Below the pieces are notes generated by a model. The model did not search any database. It worked only from the letters and a program-made list of their open reading frames with translations, and was not told the DNA's origin. Positions 16,174-22,898 of a stretch of 54,342 bases of DNA are shown piece by piece (position 1 is the stretch's first letter; every line of letters starts with the position of its first letter). The stretch spans positions 1-54,342 of the forward strand of contig CACXES010000082.1 of the NCBI GenBank assembly GCA_902766745.1, written 5' to 3'. The position numbers and the translations under genes were made by a program. This DNA is from an uncultured Ruminococcus sp. Lineage in GTDB: Bacteria; Bacillota; Clostridia; Monoglobales; Monoglobaceae.

Positions 16174-16211
16174 AAAAGGCAGAATCGATTGATTTCGTTT
16201 CTGCCTTTTTT
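16174..16211 (+). terminator. Intrinsic terminator of metY
   Basis: AAAAGGCAGAA (16174-16184) pairs with TTCTGCCTTTT, followed by more T residues, 60 bases after the metY stop. Confidence 0.8.
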
Positions 16212-16244
16212 CGTATGGTTCGGCGGTTTCTGACGAACCGCATT

Positions 16245-16272
16245 GTAGGGGACGATGCCCACCTCGTCCCGC
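16245..16272 (+). repeat. REP-like hairpin with GTAG foot
   Basis: GTAG is followed by GGGACGA (16249-16255), an eight-base loop and TCGTCCC (16264-16270). The GTAG-plus-hairpin plan is that of REP sequences acted on by RAYT transposases. A RAYT gene with two related elements inside it lies 1.1 kb away. Confidence 0.55.
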
Positions 16273-16282
16273 TTATAAGATC

Positions 16283-16324
16283 TTAGGATATCCTAAAGGT
16301 TTTGGAAGATGCGATACATCTTCC
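16283..16324. repeat. Two small palindromes downstream of the stalk-domain gene
   Basis: TTAGGATATCCTAA (16283-16296) is a perfect 14-base palindrome. GGAAGATG-CGATA-CATCTTCC (16304-16324) is a perfect 8-base-pair hairpin 25 bases past the stop codon of the minus-strand gene. Neither is followed by a convincing T run on the minus strand, so a terminator role is uncertain. Confidence 0.4.
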
Positions 16325-16348
16325 CTGCTTGTTACAGTAGTGGACAGC

Positions 16349-17017
16349 TTATTGAACAGTTATGTTTCCAAAGCCGATACGTGTTGTATTATAATCTGAC
16401 TGATATTCAATTCTCATTTGTAACGCATTATTAAGAGGAACGCTTATTAGAGTTGGATAATCAGTTACTTTCATATCAAAAATTTTTACAGTTTTGTTAT
16501 CTAAAATGATTTTTATTGTTGCTTCATCATCTATATCACAATATCCATCTACAGGACCAACCATCATATTTAATGATGTATACTTACCATTCAAATTGAA
16601 TAACGAATAATCACCACGATACAATGAGAATACAGAATACAATTTTCCTGCCAATTTAAAATCATCTGTATATACATTTCCTGCATACGGTGGACAAACA
16701 TCCATTAAGTATGTATCATCGGCTGATATCTCATCCCATAAATATACGCTTTGTGTTCTTCCGTCCCAAGTAACATCCATTCCAGCCAAATTTGCAGTGC
16801 CTCTGACAGGCATATACGTTGTTCCATTGTAGATAAATGGCTCAACAACTGTACCATTTGCATCTTTTAACTCACACAACACATTATCTTTATAAACTTT
16901 AATGTTATTATAAAGTACCTCAATAGTTTGTGTCCCTATTGTTGCAAATACTACTCCACCTGTAATCGTCGCTCCAATAAGCACCCCTGCAATTAATCCT
17001 TGCAATCTTTTTTTCAT
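16349..17017 (-). CDS. Exported stalk-domain (copper amine oxidase N-like) and NPCBM-like protein
   Basis: A 222-residue protein with an N-terminal export signal (MKKRLQGLIAGVLIGATITG), a stalk domain (about 35-95) of the copper-amine-oxidase N-terminal type with PFIYNGTTYMPVRGTANLAGMDVTWD, and a C-terminal beta-rich NPCBM-like part (about 110-222). Such proteins act at the cell surface, probably through carbohydrate or wall binding; no enzyme domain is visible. Codons are clearly more AT-rich than in neighbouring genes, suggesting transfer together with the HTH-RAYT pair. Start follows GGAGG at about seven bases; promoter at 17056-17084. Confidence 0.75.
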   Translation of the reverse strand: MKKRLQGLIAGVLIGATITGGVVFATIGTQTIEVLYNNIKVYKDNVLCELKDANGTVVEPFIYNGTTYMPVRGTANLAGMDVTWDGRTQSVYLWDEISADDTYLMDVCPPYAGNVYTDDFKLAGKLYSVFSLYRGDYSLFNLNGKYTSLNMMVGPVDGYCDIDDEATIKIILDNKTVKIFDMKVTDYPTLISVPLNNALQMRIEYQSDYNTTRIGFGNITVQ

Positions 17018-17055
17018 TTTGTTTTAACCTCCAAAAATTTTTTAGTTGCATTCTT

Positions 17056-17084
17056 ATAATAACATACTCAAAAGGAAAAGTCAA
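17056..17084 (-). promoter_or_regulatory. Promoter of the stalk-domain gene
   Basis: Minus-strand TTGACT (17079-17084) and TATTAT (17056-17061) with a 17-base spacer, just beside the large palindrome at 17095-17130. Confidence 0.6.
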
Positions 17085-17094
17085 CTCAAAAGAG

Positions 17095-17130
17095 GTAATC
17101 ATTTTAACTCAAAAAAGTTAAAATGATTAC
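17095..17130. promoter_or_regulatory. 36-base palindrome upstream of the HTH gene, candidate operator
   Basis: GTAATCATTTTAACT (17095-17109) and its exact reverse complement (17116-17130) are separated by CAAAAA. It ends just before the ribosome binding site of the small HTH gene and 11 bases from the -35 of the divergent stalk-domain gene, so binding by the HTH protein could control both. As RNA it would form a 15-base-pair stem next to the ribosome binding site. Confidence 0.6.
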
Positions 17131-17142
17131 GAGGTGGTAAGA

Positions 17143-17385
17143 ATGAACGTAGGAGAAGCGACTAAGCTAAGAATACTTGAACTTTGCAGTGAAAACAAGA
17201 TAACAATTAATAGACTTGCAACCGTAAGTGGTATAACCCAATCAACTTTAAGCAATATCGTTGGGGGCAGGAATAACAGTACAACTGTGTCTACAATAAA
17301 AAAGCTATGTGACGGATTAAATATTTCAATAAGAGATTTTTTTTCGTCAAAATTATTTGATGATTTAGAGCAAGAAGTGAGATAG
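17143..17385 (+). CDS. XRE-family small helix-turn-helix regulator
   Basis: An 80-residue Cro/C1-type DNA-binding protein: ITINRLATVSGITQSTLSNIVGG forms the helix-turn-helix, followed by TVSTIKKLCDGLNISIRDFF. No other domain. Start 17143 is chosen because GAGGTGG stands five bases ahead. The next gene, a RAYT transposase, begins 2 bases after its stop, so they form one unit. The perfect palindrome at 17095-17130 is the likely binding site for autoregulation. AT-rich like its neighbours in the island. Confidence 0.85.
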   Translation: MNVGEATKLRILELCSENKITINRLATVSGITQSTLSNIVGGRNNSTTVSTIKKLCDGLNISIRDFFSSKLFDDLEQEVR

Positions 17386-17387
17386 GA

Positions 17388-17903
17388 ATGAATAATACGG
17401 AACTGCCAAAACGAAAACCAACAAGATTGAAGGGATATGATTACAGCACACCGGGAGCATATTTTATCACAATCTGCGTAAAAGACAGAAAACAATTATT
17501 ATCAAAAATAATCGTAGGGCAGGGGCTTGCTCCTGCCGAAAATCAATTAACTATATATGGTAATATTGCAAAAGAACAACTAGAATTATTGGAAAACCGA
17601 TATAACGGAATTAAAATTGATAAATATGTGATAATGCCTAACCATATACACATTTTAATTTCCTATGAGATGCCGGCAGGAGCAAGCCCCTGCCCTACAA
17701 TATCAGATATAATATGTACATTTAAATCCATAACAACAAGATTTTGCAAAAAAGAAGGGCTAAATGAAAAACATTTATTTCAATCATCATTTCATGACCA
17801 CATTATCCGTGGTGAAAAAGATTATCAAAAAATATGGGAATACATAGATACAAATGTAATACGATGGGAAAAAGATTGTTTTTACAACGACGAATGGTCG
17901 TAG
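17388..17903 (+). CDS. REP-associated tyrosine transposase (RAYT, Y1 HUH family)
   Basis: A 171-residue single-strand transposase of the IS200-related TnpA-REP group. The start RKPTRLKGYDYSTPGAYFIT, the HUH motif in IMPNHIHIL (H86, H88) and KIWEYIDTNVIRWEKDCF with the likely catalytic Y152 are all in place, so it appears intact. Two 25-base GTAG-hairpin elements, exact reverse complements of each other, lie within the frame (17514-17538 and 17674-17698), coding for GQGLAPA and AGASPCP. The transposase seems to carry its own substrate. It follows the HTH gene by 2 bases. An inverted repeat overlaps its stop codon. Confidence 0.88.
   Translation: MNNTELPKRKPTRLKGYDYSTPGAYFITICVKDRKQLLSKIIVGQGLAPAENQLTIYGNIAKEQLELLENRYNGIKIDKYVIMPNHIHILISYEMPAGASPCPTISDIICTFKSITTRFCKKEGLNEKHLFQSSFHDHIIRGEKDYQKIWEYIDTNVIRWEKDCFYNDEWS
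17514..17538 (+). repeat. REP-like element inside the RAYT gene, copy 1
   Basis: Starts GTAGGGCAGGGGCTTGCTCC and ends TGCCG. GTAG foot followed by a GGCAGG/CCTGCC stem (one extra base next to the loop). In frame it encodes part of VGQGLAPAE. Confidence 0.7.
17674..17698 (-). repeat. REP-like element inside the RAYT gene, copy 2 (inverted)
   Basis: Exact reverse complement of 17514-17538, all 25 bases. Together the pair forms a REPIN-like inverted doublet with 135 bases between. In frame it encodes part of PAGASPCPT. Confidence 0.7.
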
Positions 17904-17924
17904 CGTTTTTTTGCTACGACCATT
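17893..17924. terminator. 12-bp inverted repeat spanning the RAYT stop codon
   Basis: AATGGTCGTAGC (17893-17904) and GCTACGACCATT (17913-17924) enclose GTTTTTTT. The stop codon TAG is in the left arm. It may end the transcript from either side or mark the right end of the element; there is no T run after the stem on the plus strand, so the role is open. Confidence 0.45.
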
Positions 17925-17968
17925 TACTGTCCTTTATAGTACAGATCGCATCCGTCGCTTTTTCTATG

Positions 17969-19030
17969 TTAAATTTTATCTGCGCTATGCGGCTTCTTGA
18001 CATTACCCACAGCGGTTACAATATGATACCCTGCCGATTCCACACGCCGCTCAAGACAGCCGCGGCACTGCGCCGCTTCTTCTCCGGTGCAAATCTTGTT
18101 TTCATACAGCTCGTACAGCTTTCTGACCCTAACCGGTGACAGATTCGGCATTACAACGTTCGCCCCTGCCTTAAGTCCAAGCTCGCGTCCCTTGGGGTGA
18201 ATCGTACCCAACGCAGTCGTTGACGGTATCAGGGCATAGGGAAACATAAGTCGCAGCACCGACACCATCCGCAATGTCAGCTCAAGACTGCCGCTCTCGC
18301 ACTTGGCAAACGGTGTCTGTGCATGGGTGATATACGGGCCTATACCGATCATATCCGGCTGCAATTCCTGCAAGAACCGCAGGTCGGCAAGCAAATTTTC
18401 GATTGTCTGCCCCGGTGATCCGACCATAAATCCCGACCCCACTTGATAGCCGATTTCCTTCAGGTCAAACAGGCACCGCTTTCTTTTCTCGAGGCTCATA
18501 TCCTTCGGATGCAGCCTTGAGTAATGCCCTGCCTCCGCCGTTTCGTGCCTTAACAAATAACGATTCGCACCGGCATTGAAAAAGGCGAGGTAGCTCTCTT
18601 TTGTTTTTTCTCCGATTGAAAGCGTAATCGCACAGTCGGGAAACTCCTCACGTATTGCCGAAACAATTTCGCATATCCGCATATCACTGAAAAAAGGATC
18701 TTCGCCGCCCTGCAAAACAAAGGTTCTGAAGCCGAGCCGATAGCCCTCGCGGCAGCAATCTAAAATCTCCTCCTTATCCAGTCGATAGCGCACAGCACTT
18801 TTGTTATCTCGGCGTATTCCGCAGTAATAGCAGTTATTCTTACAATAATTCGTAAATTCAATAAGACCTCGTATATACACCTCGTCGCCGTACACTTCAC
18901 GTCTGACCCTATCTGCGGCAGAAAACAACTCCGCATCATATTCATTTGTCCCAAGCAGTGCGCACAATACCTCATCGGGAAGGTTTCCACTGTCCGCAAG
19001 TAATTTAACTGTCGTTTCAGATACTTTCAT
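17969..19030 (-). CDS. hydE: [FeFe] hydrogenase H-cluster radical SAM maturase HydE
   Basis: A 353-residue radical SAM enzyme. The Cys motif CKNNCYYC (C63, C67, C70) is preceded by GLIEFTNY and followed by GIRRDNKSAVRYRL, as in HydE; TFVLQGGEDPFF and GSGFMVGSPGQT match the family barrel. HydE takes part in building the diiron subcluster of [FeFe] hydrogenase. No hydrogenase, HydF or HydG is nearby. Its start overlaps the upstream HD-domain gene by 14 bases, so they share a transcript. The likely alternative within the superfamily, PylB, fits less well. Confidence 0.88.
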   Translation of the reverse strand: MKVSETTVKLLADSGNLPDEVLCALLGTNEYDAELFSAADRVRREVYGDEVYIRGLIEFTNYCKNNCYYCGIRRDNKSAVRYRLDKEEILDCCREGYRLGFRTFVLQGGEDPFFSDMRICEIVSAIREEFPDCAITLSIGEKTKESYLAFFNAGANRYLLRHETAEAGHYSRLHPKDMSLEKRKRCLFDLKEIGYQVGSGFMVGSPGQTIENLLADLRFLQELQPDMIGIGPYITHAQTPFAKCESGSLELTLRMVSVLRLMFPYALIPSTTALGTIHPKGRELGLKAGANVVMPNLSPVRVRKLYELYENKICTGEEAAQCRGCLERRVESAGYHIVTAVGNVKKPHSADKI

Positions 19031-19616
19031 ATATACTCTCGCAGCTCCTCATTGCCAAAATTGTTTTGGATATCAAATCATCCAGGGACCACCCCAGCAT
19101 TTCCGCCCCGCGCTCAATCACCTCACGGGAACAACCTGCGGCAAATTTCGCATTCTTGTACTTCTTCTTAACGGATTTAAGCTCGATATCCGAAACACTC
19201 TTTGACGGCCGCATCAGTGCCGCCGCCCCAATCAACCCCGTAAGCTCATCCGTGGCATACAGAACCTTTTCCATTTCATGCTCGGGTGCAATATCCACCG
19301 TTATGCCGTAGCCATGACTTGCTGCGGCACGAATCATGCGCTCGTCAATTCTGCGTTCCCGCATAATTTCCTGCTCCTTTATGCAATGCTCCTCCGGAAA
19401 CATTTCAAAGTCCAAGTCATGCAAAAGCCCCACATTGCCCCAGAACTCCTCCTCGTCACCGTATCCGAGGTCCTTGGCGAAGTACTTCATAACCCCCTCC
19501 ACCGTCACTGCGTGCTTTAAATGAAAATGATCCGTATTAAACTCGCAAAGCAGCTCCCATGCCTCGCTGCGTGTTATCTCTCTTCCCGATTTTATTTCAT
19601 TATTCTCACCGTTCAT
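19017..19616 (-). CDS. HD-domain metal-dependent hydrolase
   Basis: A 199-residue protein with the HD motif in FWGNVGLLHDLDFEMFPEEHC, an upstream metal-ligand candidate histidine in HFHLKHAVTVEGVMKYFA and a later ASHGYG. Family members cleave phosphate esters of nucleotides or tRNA; the exact substrate is not evident. Start 19616 is chosen because GAGGAG lies about eight bases ahead; the frame stays open to 19670 without support. It overlaps hydE by 14 bases. It is read from a strong promoter at 19774-19802 through a leader of about 150 bases with a stable hairpin. Confidence 0.82.
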   Translation of the reverse strand: MNGENNEIKSGREITRSEAWELLCEFNTDHFHLKHAVTVEGVMKYFAKDLGYGDEEEFWGNVGLLHDLDFEMFPEEHCIKEQEIMRERRIDERMIRAAASHGYGITVDIAPEHEMEKVLYATDELTGLIGAAALMRPSKSVSDIELKSVKKKYKNAKFAAGCSREVIERGAEMLGWSLDDLISKTILAMRSCESIYESI

Positions 19617-19767
19617 GGTCAATCTCTCCTCTTTCGTTTGGCACAGCACCAAGCAGTATGCACCAAACATATATAAAATCTATCTGTATAATAAGTATTT
19701 AAATTAAAGCAGTACCCCGCTTTGCTTTCAGAAGTGTACCCCCTCCGTAGAGGCGGGGGATATCTAC
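19617..19767 (-). promoter_or_regulatory. Structured 5' leader of the HD-hydE operon
   Basis: The minus-strand leader opens with a GC-rich hairpin (19739-19759) closed by a C(UACG)G tetraloop, with arms CCCGCCTC and GAGGGGG and one bulged G. A downstream GCGGGG (complement of 19715-19720) can instead pair with CCCCGC in the first arm (19753-19758), and CGTAGA near 19762 can pair with TCTACG in the hairpin. Alternative pairings of this kind suggest a switchable leader. It matches no riboswitch class that I recognise. Apart from this and two promoters, the gap between the HD gene and the cysK leader ORF holds nothing recognisable. Confidence 0.45.
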
Positions 19768-19773
19768 GCTTAG

Positions 19774-19802
19774 ATTATATATCTTTTCGCAGTGCTTGTC
19801 AA
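19774..19802 (-). promoter_or_regulatory. Promoter of the HD-hydE operon
   Basis: Minus-strand TTGACA (19797-19802) and TATAAT (19774-19779), spacer 17, both perfect. Confidence 0.8.
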
Positions 19803-19840
19803 TATTTCAAAAAAATTTTTAAAAATTTTCAAAAAAACTC

Positions 19841-19869
19841 TTGACATATATAAAATAATGTGCTATAAT
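19841..19869 (+). promoter_or_regulatory. Promoter of the cysK leader ORF-cysK unit
   Basis: TTGACA (19841-19846) and TATAAT (19864-19869), spacer 17, both perfect consensus. The strong promoter is followed at once by the sulfur operator. Confidence 0.8.
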
Positions 19870-19871
19870 AT

Positions 19872-19901
19872 AACCTATAAAACAGGTAGGTATTATAGGT
19901 T
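19872..19901 (+). promoter_or_regulatory. Rrf2/CymR-type operator at cysK
   Basis: Perfect 9-base arms AACCTATAA (19872-19880) and TTATAGGTT (19893-19901) surround AACAGGTAGGTA. The core is shared with metY and rrf2. It starts three bases after the -10 and so covers the start site. Confidence 0.7.
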
Positions 19902-19921
19902 ATATTGAGGAGGCGTGTTTC

Positions 19922-19975
19922 ATGTACGTACTTACAAATGACGAATCAAACGGCAAAAGACGATGTTGCCTTTAA
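19922..19975 (+). CDS. Cysteine-containing leader peptide upstream of cysK
   Basis: A 17-residue ORF, MYVLTNDESNGKRRCCL, with a strong GAGGAGG ribosome binding site eight bases before ATG, lying 45 bases before cysK. Two adjacent cysteine codons near the end, after two arginines, are what a ribosome-based cysteine sensor would need; Cys-rich leaders of this sort are known upstream of cysteine genes in other phyla. No terminator hairpin is apparent between it and cysK, so the mechanism would not be classical attenuation. The stop TAA overlaps a following ATG CAG TAA mini-ORF. Confidence 0.6.
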   Translation: MYVLTNDESNGKRRCCL

Positions 19976-20020
19976 TGCAGTAAATTATAAAAATTTAATT
20001 TTAAAAGGAGATAACATATT

Positions 20021-20950
20021 ATGAAAGCATATGAAAAAATTACTGATTTGATCGGCGGTACACCGCTTCTGAAGCTCACTAACTACATCGCATTGAACAG
20101 CCTTGAGGCGGATATCTACGGAAAGCTTGAATATTTCAACCCTGCCGGAAGTGTAAAAGACAGAATCGCAAAAGCAATGCTTGACGAGGCGGAGGAAAAG
20201 GGCATTTTGAAGCCCGACTCGGTTATTATTGAGCCTACAAGCGGAAACACCGGTATAGGCCTTGCCGCAGTTGCAGCGTCGAGGGGCTATAAAATCATTC
20301 TAACCATGCCCGAGACGATGAGTGTTGAACGCAGAAATCTCTTGAAGGCATACGGTGCGGAGCTTGTTCTGACCGAGGGCGCAAAGGGCATGAAGGGTGC
20401 CATTGCCAAGGCTGATGAGCTTGCCGCAGAAACGCCGAACAGCTTTATCCCCAGTCAGTTTACAAATTCGGCTAACCCTGCCGCACACAAGGCGACCACC
20501 GGTCCCGAGATTTGGAACGACACAGACGGAAAGGTAGACATCTTTGTTGCCGGCGTGGGAACAGGCGGAACAGTATCCGGCGTGGGCGAGTACTTAAAGT
20601 CTCAAAACCCGAATGTTAAGGTTGTTGCGGTTGAGCCTGCCGGATCTCCCGTACTTTCCAAGGGTACACCCGGCCCCCATAAGATACAGGGTATCGGCGC
20701 AGGCTTTGTGCCCGATACGCTGAACACCGACATCTATGATGAGATTATTACGGTAGAAAACGAAGATGCCTTTGAAACAGGCAGAACCCTTGCCAAGAAT
20801 GAAGGTCTGCTTGTGGGAATATCCTCGGGTGCCGCAGTATTTGCCGCAACAGAGCTTGCCAAGAGGCCCGAAAACAAGGGCAAGGTAATAGTTGCCCTGC
20901 TTCCCGATACCGGTGACAGATACTTATCCACACCAATGTTCTCGGAATAA
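20021..20950 (+). CDS. cysK: Cysteine synthase A (O-acetylserine sulfhydrylase)
   Basis: A 309-residue PLP enzyme that makes cysteine from O-acetylserine and sulfide. The PLP lysine is K46 in [27 protein letters not shown] (about 71-82) binds the substrate carboxylate; [13 protein letters not shown] and the end [12 protein letters not shown] are typical of CysK. AAAAGGAG precedes the start. It diverges from the HD-hydE unit and converges on the Rrf2 regulator. In Bacillus CysK also forms a sensing complex with CymR, which makes the pairing here suggestive. Confidence 0.95.
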   Translation: MKAYEKITDLIGGTPLLKLTNYIALNSLEADIYGKLEYFNPAGSVKDRIAKAMLDEAEEKGILKPDSVIIEPTSGNTGIGLAAVAASRGYKIILTMPETMSVERRNLLKAYGAELVLTEGAKGMKGAIAKADELAAETPNSFIPSQFTNSANPAAHKATTGPEIWNDTDGKVDIFVAGVGTGGTVSGVGEYLKSQNPNVKVVAVEPAGSPVLSKGTPGPHKIQGIGAGFVPDTLNTDIYDEIITVENEDAFETGRTLAKNEGLLVGISSGAAVFAATELAKRPENKGKVIVALLPDTGDRYLSTPMFSE

Positions 20951-21098
20951 TAACATTTGGTTACTTCTATTTATTAACTCCCTTTTTTGTACCGTATGCC
21001 GTCGGCATACGGCACTCTTTTATTCTTCGGAAATGGCTCCCCTCCTGAAGACAAAAACAGCGGAACAGGCATTTATTACGCCGTTCCGCTTCGTTACA

Positions 21099-21536
21099 TT
21101 AAATCATATAGTTATTTGAATACCGCTCGATCTGCTTATCAAGAATATCCTGCAGGGTGATACTGTCGAGGTATTCGTTTATCGCCTTGTTCAGCCCTTC
21201 CCACACAGGGAGAGTAGGACATTCGGCACTCCTCTCGCACTGATTCGGCACCTGATCAAGGCACGGAATCGGCGAAAGGCTCCCCTCTGTCAGGCGCAGA
21301 ATCTCGCCGACCGTATACTTATCCGGAGATTTGGCAAGCATATAACCACCCTGAAAACCTCTGTTTGTTTTCAACATATCACCTTTATTTAATATAGGAA
21401 CAATCTGCTCCAGATATTTCTTTGAGATCTCCTGACGCTGTGCTATATCCTTAAGTGCGGTAAATCCATCCTCTTTATGCTCCGCAAGATCCAGCAGCAT
21501 CCTCAAGGCATATCTGCCCTTTGTTGAAACTCTCAT
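21099..21536 (-). CDS. Rrf2-family regulator, CymR/IscR-like
   Basis: A 145-residue winged-helix regulator. The start MRVSTKGRYALRMLLDLAEH, the recognition helix region ISKKYLEQIVPILNKG and GFQGGYMLAKSPDKYTVGEIL are standard Rrf2. Three cysteines (C92, C100, C106) sit where IscR holds its Fe-S cluster, though the spacing is CX7CX5C. It probably represses cysteine and methionine synthesis: a matching operator occurs at its own promoter, at cysK and at metY. Start 21536 follows AGAGG at eight bases; a GTG further up at 21545 falls inside that site. It converges with cysK. Confidence 0.88.
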   Translation of the reverse strand: MRVSTKGRYALRMLLDLAEHKEDGFTALKDIAQRQEISKKYLEQIVPILNKGDMLKTNRGFQGGYMLAKSPDKYTVGEILRLTEGSLSPIPCLDQVPNQCERSAECPTLPVWEGLNKAINEYLDSITLQDILDKQIERYSNNYMI

Positions 21537-21559
21537 TCTCAACACCTCTTTCCATACTA

Positions 21560-21583
21560 CTATAATAACATATGTTTAGTAGG
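21560..21583 (-). promoter_or_regulatory. Rrf2/CymR-type operator at the rrf2 gene
   Basis: On the minus strand CCTACTAAACATATGTTATT followed by ATAG, sharing the core of the metY and cysK sites. It lies between and over the -35 and -10 of the gene, so the protein should repress itself. Confidence 0.65.
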
Positions 21584-21590
21584 TTTTCAA
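21562..21590 (-). promoter_or_regulatory. Promoter of the rrf2 gene
   Basis: Minus-strand TTGAAA (21585-21590) and TATTAT (21562-21567), spacer 17, filled by the operator. Confidence 0.65.
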
Positions 21591-21647
21591 GAGAAAATTT
21601 AAAAAATTTTATTTTTTTAAAATATTTTTTAACCAAAGGCAAAACAC

Positions 21648-21676
21648 TTTACATTTTTACCGAAAAGATATATAAT
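21648..21676 (+). promoter_or_regulatory. Promoter of the bile salt hydrolase gene
   Basis: TTTACA (21648-21653) and TATAAT (21671-21676), spacer 17. The predicted leader is about 180 bases long. Confidence 0.7.
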
Positions 21677-21861
21677 TACAGTAAGCTCGATAAAGCTCCG
21701 AAGGGTCATACCGGCGATTAAATTTTGAAGATTCGGAATTATGAAAATATATTCGGAGAAACTAATATTTATAAAAGCTATTATTTACACAAAGCTGCTG
21801 TTCGGGCAAAGCACTGTTCGGAATGGCTATAGAGTAAGATAAACTATACGGAGGTATAAAA

Positions 21862-22836
21862 ATGTGTACTGCAGCAACATACAAAACAAATAATTTTTAC
21901 TTCGGCAGAACTCTCGACTACGAATTTTCCTACGGTGACGATGTGGTCGTCACTCCTCGGAATTATCCGTTCAGCTTTCGGCATACGGAGTCTGTTTCGT
22001 CCCATTATGCCATGATCGGCACAGCCTACGTCGCAAAGGGCTATCCCTTATACTATGATGCGGTAAACGAAAAGGGGCTCGGCATGGCAGGCTTGAACTT
22101 TGTCGGAAACGCCGTGTACAAAGACGCAGAGCCGGGAAAAGATAACGTTGCACAATTTGAATTTATCACATGGACTCTCGCAAAGTGTGCCACGGTTTGC
22201 GAGGCGAAGGCACTTCTCGAAAATGTAAATATCACAAACACGCCCTTCAGCGATGATCTTCCGCTCGCCTCCCTGCACTGGATAATTGCAGACAAAAACG
22301 AGGCAATTACCGTTGAAGCCGTAAAGGACGGAATCAAAATCTACGACAATCCCGTAGGCGTGCTGACGAATAATCCACCCTTTGACGAGCAGATGTTTAA
22401 TCTTAACAACTATATGCACCTGTCGCCGAAATCACCGATGAACAGCTTTTCCGACAAGCTTAACCTTCACACTTACAGCCGCGGAATGGGTGCCCTCGGT
22501 CTGCCCGGGGATCTGTCATCCCAGTCGCGTTTTGTCCGTGTTGCGTTTACAAAGCTTAACTCCGTCTCAGGCAGCTCCGAAAACGAGAGCGTAAGCCAGT
22601 TCTTTCACATTCTCGGCTCTGTTGACCAGCAGAGAGGCTGCTGCGATGTGGGAGATGAAAAGTATGAGATAACCATCTACACCTCATGCTGCAATGCCGA
22701 CAAGGGGATTTACTACTACACGACCTACGACAATCATCAGATTACCGCAGTGGATATGCATAAAGAAGATTTGGACGGTAACAGCCTTATTAACTATCCC
22801 ATGCTTAAGGGAGAACAGATAAGATTTCAGAATTAG
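21862..22836 (+). CDS. bsh: Bile salt hydrolase (choloylglycine hydrolase)
   Basis: A 324-residue Ntn-hydrolase that removes glycine or taurine from conjugated bile acids. After loss of Met1 the nucleophile is C2 (MCTAAT); the other active-site residues are present: R16 and D19 in FGRTLDYE, N79 in MAGLNF, N170 in VLTNNPPF and R223 in SQSRFVRVAF. The order and the tail GIYYYTTYDNHQITAVDMHKEDLDGN closely follow the Clostridium perfringens enzyme. No signal peptide, so intracellular. Related penicillin V acylases are possible but less likely. Single gene with its own promoter and a shared terminator. Confidence 0.9.
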   Translation: MCTAATYKTNNFYFGRTLDYEFSYGDDVVVTPRNYPFSFRHTESVSSHYAMIGTAYVAKGYPLYYDAVNEKGLGMAGLNFVGNAVYKDAEPGKDNVAQFEFITWTLAKCATVCEAKALLENVNITNTPFSDDLPLASLHWIIADKNEAITVEAVKDGIKIYDNPVGVLTNNPPFDEQMFNLNNYMHLSPKSPMNSFSDKLNLHTYSRGMGALGLPGDLSSQSRFVRVAFTKLNSVSGSSENESVSQFFHILGSVDQQRGCCDVGDEKYEITIYTSCCNADKGIYYYTTYDNHQITAVDMHKEDLDGNSLINYPMLKGEQIRFQN

Positions 22837-22849
22837 CCGGAAATACAAA

Positions 22850-22881
22850 ATCGGGGCTGCGGTTCGAACCGCAGCCCCGAT
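22850..22881. terminator. Bidirectional terminator, 32-base perfect palindrome
   Basis: Left half ATCGGGGCTGCGGTTC with its exact reverse complement, between convergent bsh (stop 22836) and gap (stop 22899). T-rich on the plus side (AATTTTAT). Confidence 0.8.
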
Positions 22882-22898
22882 AATTTTATACGCAAAGC

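Larger units (their letters stand above)
21537..21861. other. Divergent regulatory region, rrf2 and bile salt hydrolase
   Basis: This 325-base gap holds the rrf2 promoter and operator (21560-21590), a very AT-rich stretch, the bile salt hydrolase promoter (21648-21676) and a leader of about 180 bases for that gene. The leader has a twofold CTGTTCGG (21798 and 21817 region) but no riboswitch that I recognise. Confidence 0.5.

Noticed and set aside
17969-19030. Hydrogenase cluster around hydE
   Set aside because: No hydrogenase, HydF or HydG is found in the window; the flanks are an HD hydrolase and the RAYT island.
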